Shown here: piece after piece, positions 44,676-55,449 of the stretch
How the letters are laid out: each line of letters opens with the position of its first letter
How positions within the stretch are numbered: position 1 is the first letter of the stretch
NCBI RefSeq assembly: GCF_002865645.1
Contig: NW_020194558.1
Coordinates: forward strand, 1,640,014-1,704,013
Direction of reading: 5' to 3'
DNA length: 64,000 bases
From: Hyaloscypha bicolor E
Taxonomy: Eukaryota > Ascomycota > Leotiomycetes > Helotiales > Hyaloscyphaceae
Made by a program: the position numbers and the translations under genes
The notes under the pieces: model-generated
What the model saw: the letters and a program-made list of their open reading frames with translations, nothing else
Told to the model about the DNA's origin: nothing
The model's database searches: none

Positions 44676-46271
44676 TTAAATTTTTCTTAATAGGTCGAGA
44701 TAGGTTGAATAAGGGTCCTCTGCCCAAGGACCTGAGTGCATGGCATCATGGTGAACCGACAAAGTTCTGATAACTTCCTTGTATGCCATGGAGTAATCTG
44801 GTCGAACAAAATCCTTACAACAAGAAAGGCTCAAACTCCTGAGGCCAAATATTTTGTCTCGGGTGTCGAAACACAACGAGTCTTTGAACAGATCTACCAA
44901 GTGGTGTAACGGTACCAGATGGTGATCGGTATTCGCAAAGACCGCCATTCGATGTTCTTTACGCCAGATCTCTAGCCTGAATGGAATAGAAGATACGACG
45001 GAAAGTTTTGGCCCCGGAGAACAAAATCCGGTTAAGTTTTCCCGTAGGTAATGAAAGACATTCGAGAGCTCTTCCCATTGGAAAGACAACGGTCCGCATT
45101 GGATGAGCAGGTCACTTGCGAGGAGCACCTCTTGGATAATCCAAAGACGAAACCAGTAACTCCGCGTACACAAACTGCTCAGAGCTACCCACTTGCCTCT
45201 ATGTTGCCAACGTTGGCAATCACCTCCTGGCGGGCAGTACCTCTCTACGGAACACGCCGTCAGCTCTGATAGAAAGGCACAGCCTTTTCTCGCCTCGGAA
45301 TCATCCTCTCCAATCCAGGCTACAACCCTGGCAGCCTGTGAATAGATATCCCCCATTCTCGATACTTGACAGTTTCTCTCATGGATATCGTCTTGGTTGA
45401 TACAGAGCGCGTCAATCCAGAGACTTCTTGGCTCTCGCGCATCCCGGAGGTTGTACAAGGCCCGCCAAAGATTCTCTCTCACGGAAAATAGCCTTTCATT
45501 GAGCCGAATGGTGTGCTTCTTGCTGGATGAGCTGCCCCATTCATATGACAAGGCCTCGTATGAGGGGGCTATCTCCAGATCTACGGTGATGAGATCACAG
45601 GTGATGGGTGACTCTGTTCGCATAGGACCGGGATGGAGGCAGACGACCCGGATCTCATCCTTCGGTTGATCCAGTGCGATGTAGTTGAAGATTCTTAGTT
45701 GCTTGTTCCTTTGTGGGTCCACGAAGTACCAGCCAGTAGTCTCGCCCCTCAGCTCATCCAATACTGCTTGCTCGTAGTTCATTGATTGCTCGGCCATCAT
45801 ATCTTGCTTGTATGCCATTGATTCTTCGTTCGCCATCAACAGCTCATCCATCGTGGATACTTCGTCCATTATCAATTCCTCTTTCGCGATGATCAATTCC
45901 TCTTTCGCCATCAGCAACTCGTCCATTCCCCTTGCAGTTCTTGTGGACAAATCGAAATATTCCTCTATTTCCAATGCCTCGTCCAATGCCTGGTCCATAG
46001 CCAATGCCTCTTCAGTTGCCCATTTTTCGGTCATGATGTAATTTCCGTAAAATCTCAGATCTTCTTTCTCCCACTCGTTTTTCATCACCCTCCATGCCTC
46101 GTTCTTGTGTGGAATCCCTTGCTCTCCCACCATCTCATCCATTATTGATTGCTCGTACGTCAACGCTTCATTGTTCATGGTGTCTTGCTCGAACGCCATT
46201 TTCTCCACGTCGTACCTCAATATTTCGTCCATCGCCAACTCTGGATCCTCATCCCTCTTACGTTTCCCCAT
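44676..46271 (-). CDS. HET-domain (heterokaryon incompatibility) protein with Met/Glu-rich N-terminus
   Basis: Intronless, 531 aa. I start at ATG 46271 (MGKRKRDEDPELAMDE); the frame continues upstream only with a TTG. Residues 15-205 are built of repeated Met-Asp/Glu-Leu phrases such as MDELLMAKEELIIAKEEL and TMDELLMANEE, predicted helical and highly acidic. The HET domain spans about residues 238-390: YEALSYEWGSSSSKK, LWIDALCINQDDIHERNCQV, DIYSQAARVVAWIGED and YWFRLWIIQEVLLA are its three classic blocks. HET proteins trigger cell death when incompatible hyphae fuse, usually with a separate partner protein. The C-terminus ends about 55 residues after RDKIFGLRSLS, short of the GD..VLLG..PFVLR block usual in the family, so it may be truncated. 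Confidence 0.88.
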   Translation of the reverse strand: MGKRKRDEDPELAMDEILRYDVEKMAFEQDTMNNEALTYEQSIMDEMVGEQGIPHKNEAWRVMKNEWEKEDLRFYGNYIMTEKWATEEALAMDQALDEALEIEEYFDLSTRTARGMDELLMAKEELIIAKEELIMDEVSTMDELLMANEESMAYKQDMMAEQSMNYEQAVLDELRGETTGWYFVDPQRNKQLRIFNYIALDQPKDEIRVVCLHPGPMRTESPITCDLITVDLEIAPSYEALSYEWGSSSSKKHTIRLNERLFSVRENLWRALYNLRDAREPRSLWIDALCINQDDIHERNCQVSRMGDIYSQAARVVAWIGEDDSEARKGCAFLSELTACSVERYCPPGGDCQRWQHRGKWVALSSLCTRSYWFRLWIIQEVLLASDLLIQCGPLSFQWEELSNVFHYLRENLTGFCSPGPKLSVVSSIPFRLEIWRKEHRMAVFANTDHHLVPLHHLVDLFKDSLCFDTRDKIFGLRSLSLSCCKDFVRPDYSMAYKEVIRTLSVHHDAMHSGPWAEDPYSTYLDLLRKI

Positions 46272-47078
46272 CTCAAGTCTCGTGACCTCCTTGACCTCTT
46301 TGCGATGGCTGGGCCGGAGAGATCTAAGTCGGCATAGGATAGAAGCCAAATAAATCTTTTGCAGTCTTCAGGTCCTAACTTGCGTCGCCGCCGGTGACCT
46401 TTTGTGGGACGAGGGAATCATATTGTGAAGGGGGGAAGTCCTGGGTGTTTAAAGATCATGAAGGCGGCTCCTGGTACACGGGAAGTCTGAGCGTCCAATC
46501 AACTGCACTTGCTCTGCAGGGGTTGAGCGTGAAGCGCCCGGCATTTCGGTATACCAATATCACGTCCCTGGGCTGAAGACCTGGTCTGGTAAACAGCTCT
46601 TTTTGGGTGTGTATGTAACATCTAAAGAGAGAAGAGAGGAGCGGGGAGCTCGAGCTAAGTACAGGGTGCCACGCTAGGGCCAGGTCATGTGACGCTGACG
46701 TCACAACAACCAAAAAGGTGGTTCAACAAACTTGCGAAAATCTACAGAATATGACTGGAACATGATTTCTTAGAGGACTTCCGACACAAATGTAGTTAAC
46801 TCTTTCGCCTTCTTTTCACGGGCTACATGAACACTTGCCGACCCTAATCAGGAAGGTAGTATCACAATATCAAGTGCCTTGCCGACCGCTTTTAGGCTCC
46901 CCTATTGGACGGAGTCGGCATGACTCAACCTTTCGTCTTGCATTATCTTACCCGTCAATTCTTGGTATTTTCACTTATAAATGCCCTCAATGCCCTCAAT
47001 TCTCCCTACACTAAAACATAACCTTCCCCTCATCCCACATTTCGCAAACCTCATTCCTCCTCCGTCAAACCCGCCAAC
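46272..47078. promoter_or_regulatory. Divergent promoter region, HET gene and GNAT gene
   Basis: About 800 bp between two outward-facing start codons. The sequence just before the GNAT ATG repeats AATGCCCTC twice (about 46980-47000) and is pyrimidine-rich, as in many fungal leaders. No defined operator was identified. Confidence 0.35.
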
Positions 47079-47876
47079 ATGTCACTAACAGCCAACGGCA
47101 AAGCAACCCTCACCACCGCTGCTCCCCAAGAAGAAATCACCATCCGTCGTGCAACACTACTAGATGGCCCGGACGTAGGCAAGGCCGCCGCAACAGCCTA
47201 CTTCTCAACGCCCCTTACATCCTGGATATCTCCTCGCCGCGAGAAGTACCCCGCAGCCTACCAGCGCGGCTTCTTCGAGCGGGCTGTAACCCGGATACTG
47301 TCGCCTCGCAACGAGACGTACGTTGCCTGTCTCTCTTCCCCCGAAGGGAAAATCGTTGGAGCAGCACAATTCGTGCGCTTAGGTGACGATGCGGGCGCTA
47401 GGAAGATGATCCGTGATGTTGGGCTTGTGAGAAGGGTCTTGTTTTGGGTGCTGAGTTGGGGGTTTTGGGCCTGGTGTCAGGTGTGGTGGTTGTTTCAGGG
47501 AGGGGATAAAAGTATTGATCGAGAGGCTGTGGAGACGTTTGCGGCGTGGTGTAGGGTGGATCAGGGGAGGTTTTGGGAGGGGAGGGAGGAAAGGGTGAAT
47601 AGGTGGCACGCGCAGAGTGTAGTTGTTTTGCCGGAGTGGCAGGGACGGGGTATTGGGAAGAGGCTGATGGCGGAGGTTTTGAGGAGGGCGGAGAGGGATG
47701 GGGCTATGGTGGGCTTGGAGAGTAGTGTTAAAGGGGAAGGGTTGTATAGGAGGTTGGGGTTTGAGTTGCTTGGGAGGTTTACTACCCAGGCGGATGCGAT
47801 GGAAGGGGGTGATAAAGGCGGTGTTATGGCATGGTATCCTGAAGGATGGAAGGAAAGGCATAGTGGAGAGAGCTGA
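47079..47876 (+). CDS. GNAT-family acetyltransferase, fungal type
   Basis: Intronless, 265 aa. It opens the fold at EEITIRRATLLDGPDVGKAA. The middle is unusual for GNATs in having a Trp-rich hydrophobic stretch (VLFWVLSWGFWAWCQVWWLF, about residues 120-140) that is common in this fungal subfamily and probably forms an insertion helix. The acetyl-CoA site reads VVLPEWQGRGIGKRLMAEVL with a perfect Q-G-R-G-I-G motif, followed by LESSVKGEGLYRRLGFELLG, the expected alpha-4/beta-7. The substrate is unknown. Codon use changes from C-rich to G-rich third positions after about 47390, giving a long open frame on the opposite strand that is not a gene. Confidence 0.87.
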   Translation: MSLTANGKATLTTAAPQEEITIRRATLLDGPDVGKAAATAYFSTPLTSWISPRREKYPAAYQRGFFERAVTRILSPRNETYVACLSSPEGKIVGAAQFVRLGDDAGARKMIRDVGLVRRVLFWVLSWGFWAWCQVWWLFQGGDKSIDREAVETFAAWCRVDQGRFWEGREERVNRWHAQSVVVLPEWQGRGIGKRLMAEVLRRAERDGAMVGLESSVKGEGLYRRLGFELLGRFTTQADAMEGGDKGGVMAWYPEGWKERHSGES

Positions 47877-50857
47877 GACTAGGAAAACGAAGGAAGATTT
47901 TTACTTTGAGGAGATTGAGAGACGCAAGGACCAGGCCAGAGGGGATTCCATTTTCCTTGGCGGCTATGTGTTTGGGAAGGATTCGTTCAATTTGAAGATT
48001 GCCTAGCTATCAGGCTGTTTTCAAATTAGGTGGAGAGCATCAGAATATACTAAAGCGAGCTGGAACTTTAACCAGAAACTCATCGAAATCACCCAGAAGA
48101 ATTGAACCTTGAGCGGAGAAGCCAAATCTTAGTGTTCCGCTTTCAAGTAGAACATCGATAGGTAGAAACGCGCAAATGAGTTGCAGCAACGAGGAAACGT
48201 AAAAGATTTCAGTGTTCCACTTTTGACTAAATAGTGACTAGTATAACACGCAGAATCTCCCAAACGAGTAAGGAGATTGAGGGAAATAACCATCTTAAAA
48301 TGTTCCGCTTTGGAATGGAATATTATCGAGTATTAGATTTCTGACTGCTTTAAATTGTCTGGGACATTGGGGAGACACAATGAATTCGTTGTTCTACAGA
48401 TATAAGGAAGGAACTTTGGCAAGTGAAAAACCACGATCTTCTATAGTGAACATTGAATATATCGCAATTTCGCAATTTCGCAGGCTTTGTTAGAACATTG
48501 TCTCAGCTCATCATTAACAGGTAAGCGACTTGGCCCTATCCACATCCCTAGACAAGCATGGACAAGGCATGAGGAGGGACAGGGGATAACAAGTTGAGTT
48601 GAACGTCACACGTCTAAATAAATTGTGCCAATATCGTCCGGTTCAATGTGCGCCTTCCTTAAATTCCCTAGCAAGGAGCGGCCCTTGCTATGAGAGCCTG
48701 AAGGAGGAGAGCACTGCAATTGCAGGAATAGCGGATACTAGCATCGATCACTAGACAATAACCACCGCCTTTTCCTCAAGTATATAAACAATGTCGTACT
48801 GGCTGCGGCTGCGGTCGGAATAGAGAATTGAGATATAATATGTTCTTATGGGAAGTGCAGGGCGCAATTCAGGTTTATCTATGAACACTTGTGCGAAGAA
48901 TTAAACCTTCCTCGATCATCTTTCTCTATTTCCTCTATTAAGACCTTAGGTTCTTACAGTGAACACCTTCCCGTTTTTATTCTCTGTCAAGTTGTCACCC
49001 GTGGTCAAATCTCTTTTTGTCGTTAACTTGCTACCCGCCGTTAGTCGTCCTAACTCACGCGATCTGACCCGTGCTTGTGGGGGGGGGTTTGAGCTGCATA
49101 CAGATTGCACATAGAAAAGTGACAGTAAATGTGCAAAAGAAAGATCTTCTAGATAGGCAATTGAAGAGTGTCGCAGTGAGAATCACTGAATTGGGGCTAG
49201 CGCGATCGCTCCGCTTAGTCAGGATCTGTGCACTCACTTCCTGAAGCTTCACACTTCACTCAAGCTCTTTTCTAGCTAGTTCAATCAACTCTTTTACCAT
49301 TCAATGCAACTCCCTACTCTGCGATCTTTACGTGCATTAAAGAGTAAGACAACGAAGCCGCTTGTTTATATGCGGCTCAGAAGTTTCTCTGAGCATTGAG
49401 CTATTGGTGATACAAAAACGCAATATATTGCAACGAAAAGACAACAAGATTAACACCTAAAAGAGAAGGAATAGACTATACCCGGAGAAGTGTACCCCGT
49501 ATCACCAGCGGAATCCGACTCTCCCATATCCTTTCAATTGACGAATGTCGTTATAATGCCGTATTCGTGACGAATGAGCAGAGCAACGACCCCGCCAGTG
49601 CTAAGGTCGAGATGTATTGGGTGGGAATCAGTAGAGCCTTGTACTATATAAGACGCCGACTGAAATTCTTCTTTGTTTATACCAGGCTCGTCCCACTAGG
49701 CAGCAAGCAAAGGGAGAAATCCCAGGACATAGAGCTCTGCTCTTGTGGATTTTTTTTGTCAAACACTTCGTTGCTGTCAAGTCTCCCCTCATTGTCATTT
49801 CGTCTGTCCTTCCTCCCTTTCCTGCTAGCCCCCCCTCCCTTACCCCCACCGCCTAGAACAAATCAGACGCTCATTTGTTAGACCCTGATATAAATATTAT
49901 CACACCCACAGCGTGCTACTTCCGTTCCTCCGTGCCTACTTCCTCTGGGAACCAGCAAAGCCAAGTGCTTGCTATGTGCTGAGAAGCATAGCTCGCTGCT
50001 CATGTTTGTACTTACACTAGTTCGTTCATTGCGTACTAAGAGGTGCTACATTCTCGGGAGGAAAGAACATCTCTATTGCCTGCCATCACCGCGGTTTCCC
50101 TATGAAGGAAGGACAAGACAATCCAGAGCAAAAAGCCACTCAGCCCAGCACCACTTGAGCTCGAGGCAAACTTATAACCCAAATCCTTTCCTTACCAGGC
50201 CCCACCACACAGGAAAGAGGGCCACACGAACGTTTGAGGTCCGGTCGGGAATACAGCACCTAGAATTGCAAGAGTGCAAAAGAGGTCCCACGGCGGAGTA
50301 CCTGAGCAAGAAACATCTTGCTGCTGTCAAGTTTTGGTCTTGTTGTCAAGCAAAATCTTACTCAGTGTATTTGGCAAGCAAAGTACTCCTGCTTCTACTA
50401 GCAAGCTCGAAGTCCCCTTGCAAACGAGGGGGAACTCGTAGTGGTGGAAGGATCCTGATTCTCCTCGCGGTAGAGTAGATCAAGCCCTCACCCATCTTCT
50501 TCTTTCTCCGAGTCATGCCTGCAGATTTGCGCAGACTGCTCCGCTACACTTTTATAGAGAGAAGCTCCTGCAGAGCTTTGACCCACTCGGACAAGTTTAT
50601 TGGAAACTCTATGTTAGACTGCCGGGCTTAGAAAACATCTAATGCATTCTTCAGTGCTATCTAATCGCTTTTTGATTTTGATTGTCGTAACGCAATCCAG
50701 CTGCCCATGTATCCATCATCAATAACCGTGCTTTTGTTATGAAAACGCATCACTCCACCTCCAGGGTGTTGAACATCATAGCATCTCGTCCCCAATCATA
50801 TCACAAACACATCGCGTCTCCCATTCCCACAACCGAGGGATTTCTTGATGTTTGGAA
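47877..50857. other. Gene desert of 3 kb with repeat-like segments
   Basis: No supported coding frame. About 48131-48311 repeats a TGTTCCRCTTT motif. A stretch around 49540-49700 has a TATATAAGACGCC promoter-like box preceded by TGTCG and followed by dense T-rich sequence, and CTGCTGTCAAG-like words recur at 49771 and 50322. Together these suggest decayed mobile-element DNA, not proven. Confidence 0.4.
48131..48311. repeat. Three diverged units with TGTTCCRCTTT, spaced about 80-90 bp
   Basis: TGTTCCGCTTT (about 48133), TGTTCCACTTT (about 48213) and TGTTCCGCTTT (48301), each following a purine-rich run and followed by a TAGAACATC/ATGGAATATT-like stretch. They look like an old tandem repeat. 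Confidence 0.5.
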
Positions 50858-53800
50858 TCAAGAGAACCACCCACCACCGCCCTCCTCACGTCTCTCCTCT
50901 CTGTACTCCTCCTCGCGCTCTTCCTCTCTCTCTTCAGCAACTTCTTCTCTATACTCCTCTTGCTCGCGTTCACGCTCACCCCAACCAGCTTCATTGCCAC
51001 CGTATTCTTGTCGAGGGGGTTCCCGGTATCCGCCTCCAAAGCCACCACCACCCCCGTACTCCTGTCTAGTCGGCTCCTCAAACCGCTCACGTGGAGCCTC
51101 CTGGAATCCACCGCCAAAGCCTCCACGACCACCGAATTCCTCTCGACGTTCTTCATAGCGCTCACGAGGAGGTTCGCCGTATCCACCTCCGAAGCCTCCC
51201 GGAGGTTGATACTGCTGTGGCCTATCGTTCTCATCATCGCTATCATAATGCTTCTTATGGTGCTTGCCATGCTTCTTGCGTCCAGAGTCATCACTATCGC
51301 TGTGTTCCTCGTGGGCTCTAGCCTCGTGGTAGCGACGGCCATCGGCAGTTTGGCCTTCTCTCCAAGTCTCAGTGTCGACTTCACCGCCTGGCTGCCTGTA
51401 GATACGTTCATTGGTTTGTTCGTAGCCGCCTCCATAACTGGGTTGAATCTGGGTGCGCTCTTCGAAGCCTGCTCCACGTCCATCCCCAATCTGCTGGAAG
51501 CGCTGATAATCGGTTTGACGCCCACCGCCCGGGAGTTGCGTCTCAGAGTACTGAGCTTGTGCGTACTGATTTCCGCCGTGCGCAACCTCGGTGTATTGCT
51601 GTTGGTAGCCGCCTTGAGGTGTATAACCTTGATTGACGTAGGCTTGGGGTTTTGGTTTCTCGTCTCCGCCGAATACACCGCCCAACAGAGAGCCACCAAG
51701 TCCACCGGCCAAAGCCCCCACAATCCCACCGACAGCTCCGCCTCCTACAGCTTCCCCGGCGAATTTTCCAAGGCCGGAGTTGCCACCAGACCCACCTCCG
51801 AATCCTACCCCGGAACCATATTGACCACCACCGAGTGCCTCGGAAATACCACCCATCAAGGCGCCAGCCGCAGTGCCAGACGAAGCACCTGTAGACTTTG
51901 CCATGCCGAGAGGTTTTCCGCATCCGTGGCCAGTATCGTGAACGCCCTCCTTATGATTCTGACCGTTCATAACACCGTCACGGCTCAATTGCTGGCGAAG
52001 CTCTTGCTGTTCGTACGGCTGCTTCGAGCGCCACCAACCTTCAACGACGCCAAACATGAGGCGTCGACCATCGACAGCACCATCCTCGCCTTGGTTCCTG
52101 AGAGCTGGATGATGAAAGACGCCATTGATGATTCGAGTGATGGTACGATCGGGATCGACCCTCTCGTCATCCCAGCACTGCATGAGCTGTGGAACGACCC
52201 ACTTAAGGACTTGAGAAGCAATCTTTCCGGCAACCTCGTTCAAAATCTATCGAGGTTAGAAATACCCAGCTCGGGAGGGAAGGAAAACATACATTGGAGA
52301 AATGGTCCTTGGCAAGCATGGAGTGCGTGGGATCAGAAGAATGATCATCATGGAAGACAATCAGTTGCTTATCCTTACTACTCTGAATAATCTCTGAGGA
52401 GCCGGTGTTCAACTCGGTCTTGATTTGGTTGATGATTGGTACTACGAATGGTGCGAGGAGAGAGAAGACAAAGATATTGATCTCGTTCTCAATGTTCTCA
52501 ATAAGATCAGGCAAGACGGGGATCTTTTCAATTGCTTCGGTGATCGATTTCATGACTTCGTCGTGCCATTCAATGATTGGGTAGATTTGTTTGGCGACTC
52601 CCTGCATCTGGCGTGTAAAGGCTTCAGGTTGACGGGGAGAAACACGCATTTGTGACATCTGGGCTGCTGCTGCGTTTGTCTGGAGCTCACTTACTTTGCC
52701 AGCCTGGTCCTTGCCCCCAAAAAGACCTTCGGGTACAGAGCTCAGAAGTTCTTGGAGGACGCTTGTGTTGGCCTGGCCGCTGTTTTGCATGGTGCCTTCA
52801 AGATTTTGAATTTCGGATTGTGTGGCCTTGTCGTCAAACTCGCCCATAACAGAGTGAAGGAAGTCAACTCCACCAAAAGTGCCGGTGATCACAGGATAAA
52901 CAGGATGTTGAGCACCTTGAAGTCGGATCTGAGTTTGACGGCCGACATGAGGGAATACATCACGCTCTCCCATTTCGATAAGAGCAAGTTCAGAGTAGTT
53001 GCTGTGAGCAGAATAATCTGGTAGGATTAGAGCTGCAAGCTAACCGGGGCTGCAAACGTACCTTCGAGGCAATGAAGTCCAGTACCCAATAGACGAAGTG
53101 CTTCGTAGAGCTCATCCTTATTTCTGCTACGAGCATATGATCGTCCCAGCTGAATAGATCTACCAAACAGCTTGCGGACATGTAAAGCGGAGGTCATGAT
53201 ACCAACATTCTCGTTTGCAATGAAGTTCTTCAAGCCGGTCCTAGGATCAATCGCCAACTCAACACGTTCATCGACTGGGCCACGAAGTCGGGTATCATAT
53301 TGCGTAGCATCGATGTTATCAGCGTAGTCCTTTGGGTTGTCGATGTGATCTTCCGGACGGTAGCAGCCAAGACGTTCTGAGGTGACTTCAAATTCCTTTG
53401 TGCCATATCCGAATGTCATGAAACCAAGGACCCAAAGGAGGATTCGAATAGCTTCTGCGGAGACATACTTGACGGTACCGACATCGATTGCTTGGGCTGT
53501 GAGAGAGACGGAATTAGCTTCAATTCTTGCTAACAACTACTCTCTCTATCTGGGCAGCCAGTGGGAGAGTACTCACAATAATCTCTGAGCCAGTTGCCAA
53601 AATAGACTCTCGCCACGTTCATCTTATCAAACTTCTTTCCGCCAGCCGCTCTGGACATAACCAGCGTAAGTAAGGTATCTTCGATGTCTCCATGGCGCCC
53701 TGGATCACTGTCAGCGGTGGATCGAGCTTGCGGGACACGTAGACCTACAATTCAGACCCTCGATCCTAGCAACAGAAGCAATGTTACCAGCGCCGAAAGC

Positions 53801-53872
53801 GTGAGCTGGACGTGCTAGGATCAGCAGGATGGCAATGGTTAGGACAGAAGAGGAAATGCTAAAGGAAGGCAT
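50858..53872 (-). CDS. het-C: HET-C heterokaryon incompatibility protein homologue
   Basis: Five exons: 53872-53749, 53699-53577, 53496-53062, 53017-52293 and 52246-50858, together 932 codons (931 aa). A signal peptide (SVLTIAILLILARPAHA) precedes the mature start FGAGNIASVARIEGLN, then RHGDIED, VYFGNWLRDYSQAIDVG and FGYGTKEFEVTSERLGCYRPEDHIDNP, all hallmarks of the HET-C domain. Splices restore N|W, Y|S and E|D in these motifs. In Neurospora, HET-C is a plasma-membrane-associated glycoprotein whose allelic differences trigger cell death after fusion. The last 330 residues are Gly-rich (GGAVGGIVGALAGGLGGSL) and then a long run of acidic and basic repeats (PPRERYEERREEFGG-like), as in the N. 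crassa protein. Length is close to the known protein. A 512-codon open frame opposite the Gly-rich end is a composition artefact. Confidence 0.95.
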
Positions 53873-55449
53873 GTTTGCAGCAGTGAGTATGTGAGTATTG
53901 GAGGGTTGTAGACCTTTTTAGGAGAGCACGGAGAGATGGAATGTTAGTGGGCTGAGACGGTCAGTGGTTTTGTAGCAAAAGTGCGCCGCCAAGGGGCTTG
54001 GAGGGGTTTCTTGGTGAATGCCAAGAGCTGTATGAGCTCTGCCGACCGAAAGGAAGTCGTCGCGTAGCGGTCACCAGGAGGCGCCAAGGTGTTTTGGAGG
54101 CCCCTCTGTGCAGTGCAGTGCAGTACCGGACAACACGACGCCGTCGATCACCAACTCGGCCAGTGGTTGGTGGGATACGACAGGCTTAGAGGATGCAAAA
54201 GAGAAGGGTCGAAAGAAGCTTCAGTCGCCGAGACCGCCCGAAGCTCTGGTGTTGCAAGCAACCCTGTTCCTGCTCAGAAGACGTCAACGGAAGAGGGGAG
54301 GTCACGAAGAGGCCGCCGGGAGCCGGAGGCACTCTGGCAGGCGGTGACCTTTGGCAGCAACAGGCACCAGTGCGGCACATCAGTGGTGAAAGGGTGGTGA
54401 GGTGGTGAGGGTGGTGCGGGTGGGAGGTCGCTGGTGCGTGGTGGTCTGATGCTGTGATAGGCGCCGCGAAAATCGGGGGGCTGGGGCTGGATGGAGACAG
54501 GCGGGGGGGTGAGGGCGAGCACAGTCGATTTGGAAGGGCTGGCTCTGAAAGCGTGATACTGTCTGTATCTCGAGGCCATCCTCCAGCACGATATTGGTAC
54601 CACGGCCGCAGCTCAGCAGAGCAGTTATCCAGCATCCCGAGTGCAGGCTTCACCAGGGGCATACGTCTATACTGTCGCATATCTCATATCACAGAGCATT
54701 ACTGATGTACTGATGTACAAGTATAAAGCCTTCTGAGCTCGACACCGTAGATAGCAGTGTAATTAACGCAGTACTATACAATGCAGGCAGACCACGGATC
54801 TGGCAGCTCCAGCAATCAGAATGGCCATCCCCAAGTCGCACAGTGCCCGCCAGCGCCCGTGCTGCCCAACCAGCCTCCTGCATCCGTGTGTGTGCGGCAG
54901 CGGCAATTGAGAGAGATCCTAGATGGCGGGGCATCGGGGCATCGGGGCATCGGCACTGCTGTTGTGCGTCGCCCTGCGCGCTTCGCCCCAGGTCTTTTTC
55001 GATCGCTCTACAAGCGTGCACAGCACCGCAGGGTTTGCGAAGGCCTACAGAGCTTGCTGATGCGGGAATGCGGAGGCGCGACGACCGCTAAAAAACCAGA
55101 AATCGTATATGAAGAGGCGTGGCAGCAAAGGGGATCATGGTACGAAAAGTACATCCATTCACTGCATCTCCGCAGCCAGAATTGGAGGGTCAAGCACGCT
55201 CTGCTCTGTGCGCGTTGGTGTGCGTGTTGCTCCTGCTGCGCCAACGCTGGCATCCGGCATCCGTCAGGACCAGCCTCGCGTAATTTGGCCTCGAGTAGGC
55301 CGCAAAATCCAGCGCTGGTCTGCTGAAAACCCTGAAAACCCTCGTCTCCCCGCCCTCGAACACCAAATCCTCAACTTCACAGGCCTTTCAGCGAACCACC
55401 GACACCCCAAACCATCAACCCTCACCGCAACAACACCTATTCCATCACA
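53873..55449. other. Divergent intergenic region, het-C and HMG-box genes
   Basis: About 1.6 kb, GC-rich, with simple direct repeats (GTGGTGAGG words at 54390-54420, and GGGGCATC three times at 54927-54953). A 181-codon frame at 54781 has Cys/Arg-rich low-quality sequence and is not called. Confidence 0.4.

Noticed and set aside
50852..52390. 512-codon plus-strand open frame opposite the 3' half of het-C
   Set aside because: It mirrors the Gly/Arg/Glu-rich exon whose codon bias removes antisense stops. It lacks family motifs and the sense gene is certain.
54781..55326. 181-codon plus-strand frame
   Set aside because: Cys/Arg-rich low-complexity reading of GC-rich promoter DNA between two divergent genes.
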